Made by a program: the position numbers and the translations under genes. Source: Tubiluchus corallicola (lineage: Eukaryota; Priapulida; Priapulimorpha; Priapulimorphida; Tubiluchidae). From it: DNA of 64,000 bases. The notes beneath the pieces are model-generated. The model searched no databases. It was given only the letters and a program-made list of their open reading frames with translations, and was not told where the DNA came from. The stretch lies in contig JAQGDQ010000589.1 of the NCBI GenBank assembly GCA_030141605.1, positions 1 through 64,000 on the forward strand. Direction: 5' to 3'. Below, piece after piece: positions 35,978 through 48,435 of the stretch. Every line of letters begins with the position of its first letter. The stretch's first letter is position 1.

Positions 35978-38804
35978 GCAAAAACAAAACATTGTGGTAA
36001 TATGGTGTATATTAGTTGTTGTCATATTAGTTAGTATAGCTCAGGGCATGTACCCTATTTGTTATTCGTTATTCGTGTGTCACGGCTAGTATCGTTTGAG
36101 CAAAATTGGTGTTTGTGGTGCCACCGCCTATCCCTAAAAATGAAAAAAATGGATATTCAAGTACATAATTATTTTGTGAACACGTAAGAGGCTGGTTTAT
36201 CTTAATTGTTATTATTACAGAACATTTGTGTATATAAGTTAATACAATAAAAGTTTTTTTGAGAATCTAGACTGGCTGTTTAGACAGTTGTCGATGTTTA
36301 CTTTTCGCTACTTGTTTTAATTAACATTGCTGGATGCACGAGATGTAAGCAGTAGTTGCAATGAATAATGAAATATGACATACCGTGTCGCCTACCTGGT
36401 AGCGAAACGATAGACAACAACTGACAAGTAAAATCTCTGTCGTGGAGAAACCCGAGAGATAATGACGCATTATTATATTATTATGCATGATATATGCATT
36501 ATTATATACAGAAATCCTATGAAGCTGGGCCTATATATTTAACAATTCAAATTGACTGCCCTGAGCACTTAGGCATATATTAAAACTGACGCATTAATTT
36601 AAGCCTATCGATAAATAAATAATTTATCAAGGTTGGTCTGTGGTTTTAGCCAGAGGAATTTTATTAGTAATGAGAAATAACTAATTAAACAGACTATAGG
36701 TGTAGCCCCAATGTTTATACTGGTCAATTTTTACACTTAAACAAACTGTGTTTAATGAACATTTATTTTGACGTGAGCCTGACCAAATCTTAAAAAATTA
36801 GGCTAAATAAAAATGACGTCTGCACATGATATAGGGCCAAGGTATATAAGTATATCAATATTATTTATATTAAAATATGAAAACAATTTTCCATGAAAAG
36901 TATATTACACATGAAAGACAGGCCTAATAATTTTTCAAGCAAAGTCTGCTGTGAAAAACACTTTCTGCAAAACAAACGTATGTGCTCCAATCGAACGGCC
37001 TGAATAAGCCATCTCAGCAGTCTGCATGCCACACTGGGTATGGGTGCCAGCAGCTTACCCGTTTGCGTGCCTGATATCCACCCACCTTACCCTAATTGAC
37101 GTCAAACATATTGGTCTATCTAAGCTGTCTAAGCTAAGACAACAACTGTCTAAGCTAAACTAAAGTAAACTAAACATGACAGTCACAACAAATGTTTAAT
37201 CAGCAGGCAAACTGATTGCTCTTTTTCATAAACACAAATATGCAGAGCAGTAACTATTTTTACACGAAATTAACACTCCAAGCAGCCAAAAAATGACTTT
37301 TCAATGTAAACAGAACATAGAGATGAAGTTTCAAAGCACTGCAAAATACAGAGACATAAGTATAATAAAGAAACTAAGCCAGTTAGCCTTGCTTTACAAT
37401 AAATGAGCAACAAAAATATAAAGTCTCTCTTGCCTTTAAACATACGAACATCAAGCCTGTGATGTATTTTTCTATATTAACTGATCATGTGCTCCTCTGC
37501 AAGATTTATTAAGGTTTTGTGGTTTTCCCATTGTCAGGCTACGGAAATGGATTGACTATTCCATTCCATAGGCCACCTTATAAATTAAGTTTAGACCACA
37601 TTTGAATTAATTTTGACTGTGAAGATCTCATCGAGGTTTATAAAAACTGGCCAGAAAAGGAAACAATCTTTGTCCTTATTTAAAGTTGATCAGATAGTTG
37701 TTTTATCTAACTTGCAAAGTCATCAATTAAACTAAACTGTGTATTTTCTCGATTGCAAAATGGTTTAAGCAGCAACTCATAGACGCAAGCGTTGTGCATT
37801 TCTTCCTATAAAGGAAACTAGACTACATATTTCCACAAATTCACTTGCAATTTCAATTGACAATAATAAAATCTAGAACCAGGCCAATATTTCTCCAGCA
37901 AACTAATGAAAAGTTGAGCATTTTTTACAACAGTGTTAGATGGAGCTGTAGCTAAATGTCCCAAACGTACCTGCTGCAGGGGTGTGTGAAAGAACTTGCA
38001 TTGTACTGGCAGTCAACGAAAATGATTGAGAAGTGCAGCAGCAGCGCGGTAGACGTTTCTCTTCTTTCTGCGTTTTGTCGCAAGAGTCCCGGGCAGTACT
38101 GTAGTGTGGCGCACTTGGTGTATGGTAGTGTTACGTATGCTTGTCTAGGGGTATGGTGGCACACACTCACATTTGTTAGTCTTGAAGACCAACAATGATT
38201 TACAATTGTGGATCCATGTGTACAATTAAGCTAATTTTAGCACGTTATAGTGAGACAGTGTGTTTGTTCATGTGTAGGTGTATTGTCATAATGCACAACC
38301 AGAATAATTCAAAAGCAAAGTCAAAGTTAAATGTTTAATGTTATATTTCGCATCAAATAAGAATCTAACCAGAGCATTTCAGTTCATGTATGAGCATAAT
38401 ACACTACAGGTATCTATGGTCTCTCTGGTACACTTGCCCTGGTCTCCTAGAGTTTAACACTGTGCAACCAACTCAAGACAGGAGCGCCCTCTATTTACAT
38501 GCCAACCTGCTGCCTACACAACACTGCCTCGCTAGTAGAGAACAGCATAACTATACTTATTCAGTATGGCACTATACTTGTTCAGTATCTATGACTATGG
38601 AAGCAGGTCTTTGACTAGCTTTATCCAAGCCAGAGACTCTCCTGGCAGGGTTACCTGACAGAGTTAAATCTTGTGTATTTCTACACTGGTCCTGTGCATA
38701 TGCTGCACCTTACTTACTAGAACCTGTGCATTTTCTGCTCTGGGCTCAGCAAATAGCACTTACTTTGTTCAGGTAATAAGAACAGCAATTTAGTCCTTCT
38801 GCTT
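35978..38804. other. no gene recognised
   Basis: Holds the fucosyltransferase 3' flank, then AT-rich sequence. Two slightly more complex stretches (about 37950-38200 and 38390-38620) have open frames of 70-80 codons on one or both strands, but no recognisable domain. They may be parts of an unidentified repeat. Confidence 0.4.
36246..36251 (+). terminator. poly(A) signal candidate
   Basis: AATAAA lies 269 bases after the stop codon of the fucosyltransferase and is followed by a T-rich run. This is a plausible cleavage/polyadenylation region. Confidence 0.45.
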
Positions 38805-39470
38805 ATCCAACAGGGTTGCTTATTCAGCAAGGCTGCTTGTTCAGCAGTGGCTGCTTATTCAGCAAGGCTGCTTGTTCAGCAGGGCTGCTTATTCAGCAGA
38901 GGTTGCTTGTTCAGCAGGGCTGCTTATTCAGCAGGGTTGCTTGTTCAGCAAGGCTGCTTATTCAGCAGGGTTGCTTGTTCAGCAAGGTTGCTTGTTCAGC
39001 AGAGGCTGCTTGTTCAGCAAGGTTGCTTGTTCAGCAAGGTTGCTTGTTCAGCAGAGGCTGCTTATCCAGCAGGGTTGCTTGTTCAGCAAGGTTGCTTGTT
39101 CAGCAAGGTTGCTTGTTCTGCAAGGCTGCTTGTTCAGCAGAGGCTGCTTGTTCAGCAAGGTTGCTTGTTCAGCAAGGCTGCTTGTTCAGCAGAGGCTGCT
39201 TGTTCAGCAAGGTTGCTTGTTCAGCAAGGTTGCTTGTTCAGCAGAGGCTGCTTGTTCAGCAAGGTTGCTTGTTCAGCAAGGTTGCTTGTTCAGCAGAGGC
39301 TGCTTGTTCAGCAAGGTTGCTTGTTCAGCAGGGCTGCTTATTCAGCAGAGGCTGCTTGTTCAGCAAGGTTGCTTGTTCAGCAAGGTTGCTTGTTCAGCAG
39401 AGGCTGCTTGTTCAGCAAGGTTGCTTGTTCAGCAGGGCTGCTTATTCAGCAGAGGCTGCTTATTCAGCAG
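38805..39470 (+). repeat. 17/18-bp minisatellite open in all three forward frames
   Basis: Units alternate between a 17-mer (CAAGGTTGCTTGTTCAG) and an 18-mer (CAGAGGCTGCTTGTTCAG), often in a 17-17-18 pattern of 52 bases. Because neither the 17-mer nor the 52-mer is a multiple of three, each frame cycles through the same peptides (CLFSKVACSAEA, LLVQQG). All three plus frames stay open for 600-790 bases. The minus strand has stops in the units. These long frames are therefore a property of the repeat, not evidence of a gene. Confidence 0.9.
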
Positions 39471-41042
39471 TCGTCTCTTTTGCTCTTGAAACTCCTCTTT
39501 TATAGGAGGCTTATCTGCTCTCGTCACGTGACTTCTGTAGAGTTTGTGTACCTGGCGTCCTGGCAACAAATTGCCAGCTGTTGCCCAATGTATATTTTGT
39601 TGATAAGTGATTATTATAATATTAATTTTACATAATAAATGCATTCTAAAATTATTTCATCACTTTACAGGTTTCATTTTAGTGTTACCAAAGATATAAT
39701 GTAATTATTAACATATTTAATTTAATTTTGGGGCATGTTGGTTTGTTGTCTCGCTCCGCATGTAAACAAAGATGGCGGCGCCCTGACGCTGTTCATGCAA
39801 GTGCACTAAATTATAAGAATCGCCGCCGATTCCATTCTTAGGGCCTTTATCAGCTAATTTACTATTGTCAAAGGTAAAATAGCTGTTCTTCTTCAGAACA
39901 ATTAAGGCGAGGGGAGGTGAGTAAGTGTATAACACTACAGTACTTCCCTGCGCATTCTTATTGGTTGCGGGATTTTGCCTTGATGACGTCAAATTAAAAT
40001 GGCGTAGTTGTCGAATACATGCCATGGTTGAACACTGTAGTGCACCAAGCGCTAAATTTAGCGAACCACGCATGCGCTAAATGATTTTGACATCAAGCAG
40101 AAACGACTGGTTAATGTGGGCCACTGTAGGTGCAGACATGCCTGGTTTCTCCCTTCCTCAAACATTGGCTAGTTATCTTTAACTATAATTAAATCTTATT
40201 ATGTAAATGTACTATTGTATTTTGTAAATGTACAAATGTTTGCCTTGACAAATCAGATTGGAATCCTGAAAAGTTGCTCGACCAGATGTCTAACCCGCGT
40301 CAGCATGCAGTTATGTAGATGCTGTGACTTTTCTAACTCACTGAACAAGAGGTTGATTGTTAACAAAGCAGCTCATTTATTAGCACTTCTAGGGTCGTTC
40401 AACAAGATTCAGGCCGCTGGTTAGTAAAACAGCGAAAAGAGCACTCAGACATCCTTTGACTGCCCAGACAGCGTGCAAGTTATTTCATGCTCACCTGCAG
40501 AGCTTGTTCATATTGTATTATAATTTGTATTTGTGTGCAAATAAAAGAATTACAATATTAATAATTTGTTGTCATCTTTTGTTACTCTTGTATCCTGTTA
40601 TTATTCTACAGCATTTGGTCGTATTATCATAACAACTCCTTTTTAAACAAGATATAGAACTGTTGTTTAAGTAAACTTAAATTAACAAATAAAACCTGAC
40701 TTCGTGCTGTCTTTGGGAGACCTGATTGGGAGTCAACATACAGCACAAAACACACTGGTATGCCTGAAACAGTTACCACAATGTGCAATTACTGAACAGA
40801 ATAAAATTTATTGAATACAGTTCCACTTTGCTTTTAATAATTATTATAGCTCTATTTGACGCGCTCACATAATCTTTTTCATAACACTGTGCGATATTTC
40901 TCGTCAGGCGAGCAAATATTTGCGAAACACTTAAAGCGTAGATTTACGAAACTCATTCCCGCAAGCAGAAGCCAGTTTAAGAACTTGCGAAAAGGCAAAT
41001 TTATTTATGATCTATGACGAATAACTGCTCAGTTAAATAGAA
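39471..41042. other. no gene recognised
   Basis: Contains a minus-strand open frame of 118 codons (39717-40073) without a recognised domain, a GATGGCGGCG motif (listed separately), and AT-rich DNA leading to the glycosyltransferase pseudogene. The 39717-40073 frame could be real, but no motif or partner supports it. Confidence 0.35.
39769..39780 (+). promoter_or_regulatory. YY1-like AAGATGGCGGCG motif
   Basis: AAGATGGCGGCG matches the well-known YY1-type core element found at many animal promoters. It sits in a locally GC-richer patch (about 39740-39840) without a convincing gene on either side. It may mark a promoter, a non-coding transcript or a repeat end. Confidence 0.25.
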
Positions 41043-42065
41043 ATGCACAGAAAATCATCAGTTTGCAATAAGAAGCAAAGATGTGTTATATTGGCATTTC
41101 TTGGAATTTATGTGTTGTTCCATTGCTGAAATGTGCATTTGAGATTAACTAAGCTTAACAAGTGGAAGAAGGAAAATGAATTTTTTAAATTGGAAATCGT
41201 TGTACTAACTTACAATAGGCCAAAGTCATTGTTGAGGCTTCTCTAGTCACTTAATTCAAGTTACTATAATGAGAATGAAGTTAGGTTAAAGGTTTGTGTA
41301 GACAGAAGTGCTAATGACAGTTCAATATCAGCTGTCACACTTGACATCATTAACTCATTTATATGGATTTATGGTAAAAAGGAAATCGCTGTCCACCCTG
41401 TACACTATGGACCATACTTGCAATGGCATGATTGTTGGAAACCATCTGCAAGGAAAGGAGAATTCGGGCTGATTTTGGAAGATGATCTGGAAGTTTCTCC
41501 CTATTATTATACATGGCTTAAAGCTGCATTGTTACATTATCACAAAACTACTGATGTTGGAGGTATAACTCTGCAAAGAGGAACTTTGATTTCAACATCA
41601 GGAAAACACAGAAATCCTCTGTGCGAAGTATGCTACAGTGCAGACATGTTTCTATATCATCAGATAGGCACTTGGGGATTTGCACCAATTCCAGAAAGAT
41701 GGCATCAGTTTCGCAATTTGGTGTTTGCTGTGATGATAGATGAAAGTTTTATTCCGATAATTCCAGGACAAAGATTAATCACAAATGCCTGGATACGGAA
41801 TCGTCATTTAAAGATGAGGTCTATGCCTTCATCCTATATCATGTATTATTTTGCAGTAAACAACTTGTTTACACTGTACGCTAATTTACCTGATAACAAA
41901 ACGTTTGCTTGTCACAGAAGAGAAGTTGGAATGGATTACCAAAGAAGTGTTAAAGAAACTGTTGGTGAATGTGATTTTGAACCTCTGTTAGTGTGGAATG
42001 TCTCTTTAGCGAGTTTACCAGAAAAACCAATAAAGTTTGAGTGGGATGCAGTAAAAGATACGTAG
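41043..42065 (+). pseudogene. broken paralogue of the EDD-motif glycosyltransferase
   Basis: One continuous frame of 340 codons runs from the ATG at 41043 to TAG at 42063-42065, with two in-frame stops: TGA at 41127-41129 (codon 29, at the end of the signal anchor) and TAG at 41244-41246 (codon 68). There are no frameshifts. Reading through them shows the same layout as the gene at 10790-11875: basic N-terminus and anchor, VVLTYNRPKSLLRLL, EFGLILEDDLEVSPYYYTWL, GTWGFAPIPERWHQF, and NAWIRNRHLK. The second stop aligns with a Leu in RLLLSLES of the intact copy, a one-base change. The rest of the domain looks well preserved, so loss was recent, or a shorter product from an internal ATG survives. 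This is in effect the only obvious duplicate among the glycan genes here. Confidence 0.85.
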
Positions 42066-43726
42066 ACTTTTAATAAGATGACTACACAATGATAATACTT
42101 CATTCAGATGAAATTATAGTTGTCCAAAACATAAAGTTTCAATAGCTAAAAGCAAACGTAAATTTGTTCATACAGTAGAGGTAGGATAATTACAGGCAAT
42201 TCTTCACAGTAGAAAAGCTACAAATGATTTCGAAAATTAATGCATTTGTACAATAGACTGTTTATGCTGAATTTACATTGAAAATAAGCAAGCGCTAAAG
42301 GTTTTGAATGACATAAACCTATAGTCTGTAGCTATAAAAACTGATTTCTACATATCAGCTTTGGAGAAACAGACACTATCGCTGATTATTTGCTGCGTTT
42401 TCAACTGGTTGCATTAGGTTAAAAAATAAAATGTTAAAATGTTATAGTAAAGTTTATTTCTAAGTCTTAGACGCTATAATGTAACTTTATACTACCTATT
42501 ATGTGAAGTTGTACTAATCGTTCATATTTTCATTGTTTCATTGTTTCATTGTCTCACCTTAAATATATACTTTATTATGACATTTCGATAGTGTGTTTGC
42601 TGGTGCGACATAATATGATAAATATGATACATATGATAAATGTATGATACGATATGATATAATATGAGAAATATATACCAATATTTACATTTTCTCGCCT
42701 GATACTGTTACTAAACTTTCGTGTAATTTCGGACAATAACTATTATACTGGAAAGGCTATCAATGTGTGAACATAAATGAGCAAAGCAGCAAGTGACCGA
42801 CAAAAGGATGACAGAAACACACTTCTTATATTAATTTTGACTGAAAATGGTAAAAACAGGCCATAAGCCAATACAGAGACTAAACAATGAAATATTGTCT
42901 AACTGTCCATGATATCAGTATCCAACATGTAACGCCCACATGACAGGCCTATCTTTTTAAAAACCGTAACAAAGTACTGAAGTGCATAACATACTGCATT
43001 TTAGGAGTAATTACATGACGTGCTTGATAGTTTCATAGTAAGTGAAGAACAAATATTTCATAAGTTTATAGGAGTATACCTAATATATTTGCTAATTACT
43101 CTAGTGACGCATGGTATTGTTTACACAGTGTTAATCACCCTACATGCGATATACACAGAAAATAATTAGTGGAATAATTGGCATAATGCAGTTTTCCTAG
43201 TTAAATACGTAGCATAATCATATAGTTTACAGTCTATTTACCTGGCGTAGTTGGAGTGTTGTTTTAATAACCTAAGATTAACGAACTAACACACATTATA
43301 ACGTCAACAAAACAATTTAGCACTTTGTTGATTCGTAACAGCGCAACAGAAGTTGTTTATAGTTTTGAGATAGCAGTTTGAGGAAATTAACATGAGCCAC
43401 ATAATAACACCAGTAACACCTAATAAAGAACGACTTTTAGAACTTCTTGGGGGATGATTCTTACGTATTTATTAAACTTTTTGTCCAAGTTCAAATTTCA
43501 GATAATTGCTACACAGCATCAGGAATGTCAGATGAACACACTTTTATTTTTTTATCTTATTGAGGGAGTTTGTGAAAATAAATGTGCTTTTGACGTGTCC
43601 AGCAAATACTTACTTATTTCTACTTGCATTTATTTTTAGGAATTTTGTTTTTCTAAGTCGATTAGCTCTTACTGTCTTCTCAAGATGTTTACACAGAATC
43701 TCACAATGAAGGTAAAAGGAAGTTTA
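42066..43726. other. no gene recognised
   Basis: AT-rich 3' flank of the pseudogene, with an AATAAA at about 42424 and GATATGATAAATATGAT-like short repeats at about 42610-42670. Nothing else was recognised. Confidence 0.45.
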
Positions 43727-44070
43727 TGGATGAATGACTGGCGCCTGGCTACTAGGATTTATGCCCTTCATTCTGTAAAGAACCATTCAGGTAATTTCTA
43801 GTGAACTGACTAGCTGCATGTTTTCTAGGATAAGAGCAAATTACCTTAGAGTTAATCGGCTTAGATTAGAGTTAAGCTTTTGTTGTTGAGAAGAGCTAGT
43901 CGTGTTTGTAAATTGAACTGTCATTTAGAAAATACTACAATATTATTATATTACAGTAAGTCTTGCATGACTGTAGAAAAATCTGCAAATGCATTTGAAA
44001 TAAAACCAAATACAAAACCCTCCATTTATATGACATTAGCAGATTTTGATCAAGAGAAGCGCAATGAAAC
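43727..44070 (+). repeat. array-adjacent sequence, copy with the 63-bp expansion
   Basis: Homologous to 25000-25490 (see that entry). Here the homologous DNA runs without a break into the 63-bp array, and the frame from the ATG at 43967 continues into it. Confidence 0.8.
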
Positions 44071-45451
44071 ACTGTACGCTCATGTAAGAGTGGAATGTTT
44101 TTGTATTCTTTCTGATTTCTATCCTCAGTTTTCACTGTATGCTCATGTAAGAGAGGAATGTTTTTGTATTCTTTCTGATTTCTATCCTGAATGTTCACTG
44201 TACGCTCATGTAAGAGAGGAATGTTTTTGTATTATTTCTGATTTCTATCCTGAGTGTTTACTGTACGATCATGTAAGAGAGGAATGTTTTTGTATTCTTT
44301 CTGATTTCTATCCTGAGTGTTCACTGTATGCTCATGTAAGAGAGGAATGTTTTTGTATTCTTTCTGATTTCTATCCTGAATGTTCACTGTACGCTCATGT
44401 AAGAGAGGAATGTTTTTGTATTATTTCTGATTTCTATCCTGAGTGTTTACTGTACGATCATGTAAGAGAGGAATGTTTTTGTATTCTTTCTGATTTCTAT
44501 CCTGAGTGTTCACTGTATGCTCATGTAAGAGAGGAATGTTTTTGTATTCTTTCTGATTTCTATCCTGAATGTTCACTGTACGCTCATGTAAGAGAGGAAT
44601 GTTTTTGTATTATTTCTGATTTCTATCCTGAGTGTTTACTGTACGATCATGTAAGAGAGGAATGTTTTTGTATTCTTTCTGATTTCTATCCTGAGTGTTC
44701 ACTGTATGCTCATGTAAGAGAGGAATGTTTTTGTATTCTTTCTGATTTCTATCCTGAATGTTCACTGTACGCTCATGTAAGAGAGGAATGTTTTTGTATT
44801 CTTTCTGATTTCTATCCTGAGTGTTCACTGTACGCTCATGTAAGAGAGGAATGTTTTTGTATTCTTTCTGATTTCTATCCTGAGTGTTCACTGTACGCTC
44901 ATGTAAGAGAGGAATGTTTTTGTATTCTTTCTGATTTCTATCCTGAATGTTCACTGTACGCTCATGTAAGAGAGGAATGTTTTTGTATTCTTTCTGATTT
45001 CTATCCTGAGTGTTCACTGTACGATCATGTAAGAGAGGAATGTTTTTGTATTCTTTCTGATTTCTGTCCTGAGTGTTCACTGTACGCTCATGTAAGAGAG
45101 GAATGTTTTTGTATTCTTTCTGATTTCTATCCTGAGTGTTCACTGTACGCTCATGTAAGAGTGGAATGTTTTTGTATTCTTTCTGATTTCTATCCTGAGT
45201 TTTCACTGTACGATCATATAAGAGAGGAATGTTTTTGTATTCTTTCTGATTTCTATCCTGAGTGTTCACTGTATGCTCATGTAAGAGAGGAATGTTTTTG
45301 TATTCTTTCTGATTTCTATCCTGAATGTTCACTGTACGCTCATGTAAGAGAGGAATGTTTTTGTATTATTTCTGATTTCTATCCTGAGTGTTTACTGTAC
45401 GATCATGTAAGAGAGGAATGTTTTTGTATTCTTTCTGATTCTCTGCCCTGA
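43967..45451 (+). other. 494-codon repeat-borne open frame, coding status doubtful
   Basis: From the ATG at 43967 about 35 residues of non-repeat sequence (MTVEKSANAFEIKPNTKPSI onward) lead into about 22 in-frame copies of a 21-residue unit of the type LYAHVREECFCILSDFYPEC plus S. The frame ends where a unit is disturbed at about 45450. The unit has two Cys and four acidic residues and no signal peptide. Changes between units are mostly amino-acid-changing (A/D, L/I, S/L, Y/C), which argues against strong selection on protein. The opposite strand is also open over long stretches. The 25-kb copy lacks the array and has a closed frame. I treat it as a tandem repeat first and a possible gene second. 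Confidence 0.3.
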
Positions 45452-46600
45452 ATGTTCACTGTACACTCATGTAAGAGAGGAATGTTTTTGTATTCTTTCT
45501 GATTTCTATCCTGAGTGTTCACTGTACGCTCATGTAAGAGAGGAATGTTTTTGTATTCTTTCTGATTTCTATCCTGAGTGTTCACTGTACGCTCATGTAA
45601 GAGAGAAATGTTTTTGTACTCTTTCTGATTTCTATCTTGAGTGTTCACTGTACGCTCATGTAACAGACGAATGTTTTTGTACTCTTTCTGATTTCTATCC
45701 TGAGTGTTCACTGTACGTCCACGTAAGAGAGGAATGTTTTTGTATTCTTTCTGATTTCTATCCTGAATGTTCACTGTACGCTCATGTAACAGACGAATGT
45801 TTTTGTATTCTTTCTGATTTCTATCCTGATTGTTCTCGGTACGATCATGTTAGAGAGGAATGTTTTTGTATTCTTTCTGATTTCTGTCCTGAGTATTCAC
45901 TGTACGCTCATGTAAGAGTGGAATGTTTTTGTATTCTTTCTGATTTCTATCCTGAGTTTTCACTGTACGATCATATAAGAGAGGAATGTTTTTGTATTCT
46001 TTCTGATTTCTATTCTGAGTGTTCACTGTATGCTCATGTAAGAGAGGAATGTTTTTGTATTCTTTCTGATTTCTGTCCTGAGTGTTCACTGTATGCTCCT
46101 GTAAGAGAGGAATGTTTTTGTATTCTTTCTGATTTCTCTCCTGAGTATTCACTGTACGCTCATGTAAGAGTGGAATGATTTTGTATTCTTTCTGATTTCT
46201 GTCCTGAGTGTTCACTGTATGCTCATGTAAGAGAGGAATGTTTTTGTATTCTTTCTGATTTCTATCCAGAGTGTTTACTGTATGCTCATGTAAGAGAGGA
46301 ATGTTTTTGTATTCTTTCTGATTTCTATCCAGAGTGTTTACTGTATGCTCATATGAGAGAGGAATGTTTTTGTATTCTTTCTGATTTCTATCCTGAGTGT
46401 TCACTGTACGCTCATGTAAGAGAGGAATGTTTTTGTATTCTTTCTGATTTCTATCCAGAGTGTTTACTGTATGCTCATGTAAGAGAGGAATGTTTTTGTA
46501 TTCTTTCTGATTTCTATCCAGAGTGTTTACTGTATGCTCATATGAGAGAGGAATGTTTTTGTACTCTTCTTGATTTTTGTCGCTATATTTCATTTCTGTC
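44071..46600. repeat. 63-bp tandem array, about 40 copies, with 189-bp higher-order units
   Basis: The unit is 63 bases, seen as recurrent CTCATGTAAGAGAGGAATG and TTTTTGTATTCTTTCTGATT blocks. Between about 44189 and 44756 a three-unit pattern repeats three times at exactly 189-base spacing: ATTATTTCTG variant, GATCATG variant, plain. The same triplet returns near 45317. As 63 is a multiple of three, frames persist. The minus strand gives peptides of the type NTQDRNQKEYKNIPLLHERT over 240 and 247 codons (44610-45332 and 45850-46593). The right part (after about 45600) is more diverged. Confidence 0.95.
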
Positions 46601-48435
46601 GTAAACTTTCATTATATGTCTTCTAACGAGAATTTCGTGTTTTTAAATACGTCACAAGAATAGAAGTTACTAAAATTAATGCTAGATTGGCTCACAAAAT
46701 ATTTGAAGACAGGCCTGACTGAGACAACTGCAAGCCTAATTGGCTGACTAACTGTTTAATATTAAGTTCATGACATGTATATATGTTGCTCTTTTGTAAT
46801 TGTTTTTTGTGCCTAAGCCATTATAACACATACACGTGGTTTCTTTGTTTCGATGTGACATATTTCTTTTAAGTCTAGTTTTTTCTTGTCTCTAGTAATT
46901 TACTTGATGGTTCAATAAATATATTTATTTTATTATTAAAAACTCTTGTAACCCGAAGGTTAAATAACGTTACTGTGACGCCGCATAATAATTAAGTCGG
47001 GACATTAGGAAATCAGAGTACTGTGTTCAGGGTTCTCGAGCGTTTCCATCACTTTTACATGCTAAATCTATAGGATAATCATTTATTTGTGTAAGCTATG
47101 TGAATTCGTGTCACAGGTGAAACACTTGTGTGCACGTGCAAATTATTTAATCAGAACGAAAACTGAACTAAAAGCTAATATTTAGATTTCGAATTTAATC
47201 AGTGGAACAACAATAGCAAATTAAATTGATAACAATTTCCAGCAATACCTAATTCCCCCAAAAGTAACGTTGGCCGGCTACGCTTCTGTCTCTCATCAGG
47301 CTTTTGGATCTATCAACCACGCTCTTGAGTCTCCAACCATACCACACCGACTTTTCATCTCCAGCAGTCAGTCACGTCCTCGCCAGCAACTCTTTGGCAT
47401 TTGTCACCAATCCAGCCTCTGCATGGACCACGCTTTAAAACTGCTCCAGCAATCCAGCGAATGAACTCGTGCCTGGTTGCCTCGGGATTGAACTCTTGCC
47501 TGGTTGCTTCAGACTCCCAGTAATAAAGCCAGATATCCTATTGCAGGGTGACAAACAGACAGACCATTGTTACAGGTAGAACTTCAAAATCACGTGGTCC
47601 TCGACTGGTTTTCCACTTCTATTCAGCGAGAATTTTAGTTCTGCAGGTTACCAAACACTTGCTTCTTGGAATGTCAAGACAGTGTCATCACAGCAAACAA
47701 CGAACAAGCAAAAGTAGGCAAAACCATTGTCTTTGTGATAAATTATCTCACTGCATAAGAGTGCCATTAAAGACAGGTTCACACCAAACTTGGTGTTCAG
47801 CCATATAAAATAACCTCAAGATGTGGACTAACCAGCAAAACTCCACCACCCTGTAACTTCGACAGTCAGAACATATCTAGTGTAAAACACGAACTCTGTA
47901 GTAAGATCCCAAAATAGGTTGAAGCAATTTGGTATTCCAATTTTCAGATAGCCTAATTACAGGTAAGCAGAGAAGTGAGCGGCCAGAGCCCTCTAGTGTC
48001 AAAATCCTAAAAAACACTCAATTTTCTATGGGTTTAAATAAACAGTGCAACAAATCAATAAGGTAATTAGATCATTGATTATGCACAGACACGACATCAT
48101 AGGAAAGATATATCAAAATAGGTGTTGCGACAATGATGTGTGGTATAACCGATCATCACATAGCATCTCTCTCCTTTTAAAACTCTGAAGGAGTTTTCAC
48201 AACATAGCGACACCTATATTGAAACGATTGAAGAAAATAGAAGCTAAACAATGATTTGCTAACTAAATGGGCTATCTTAATTACTCCGAGAAGCAACTTC
48301 AATCAATACTGATACAAAATAAATCTACAAATAACACAATAAACGACTTTACTTCTGCCCTTCACTTTTAAAGGCTTATGTTGTTCAATTAAAAAAACAA
48401 TTTCTTCGTATAAAACTATCAAAATTAGGCAAAAT
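46601..48435. other. no gene recognised; may include gypsy 3' sequence
   Basis: AT-rich to about 47230, then a more complex stretch (47250-47830) with short frames and no recognised domain. Because the gypsy remnant at 48436-48990 reads leftward, part of this region could be its 3' non-coding end. No second LTR matching 49011-49466 was seen. Confidence 0.4.

Noticed and set aside
38805-39635. Three overlapping 200-260 codon plus frames as a repeat protein gene
   Set aside because: All three frames are open because of the 17/18-bp unit, so the openness carries no coding information.
41127-41129. TGA in the 41043 pseudogene as a selenocysteine or readthrough codon
   Set aside because: It lies at the end of a membrane anchor where no selenocysteine would be expected, and a second stop (TAG) follows, so ordinary inactivation is simpler.
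43967-46600. 63-bp array as a CRISPR-like array
   Set aside because: Units are contiguous without spacers, and the genome is animal.
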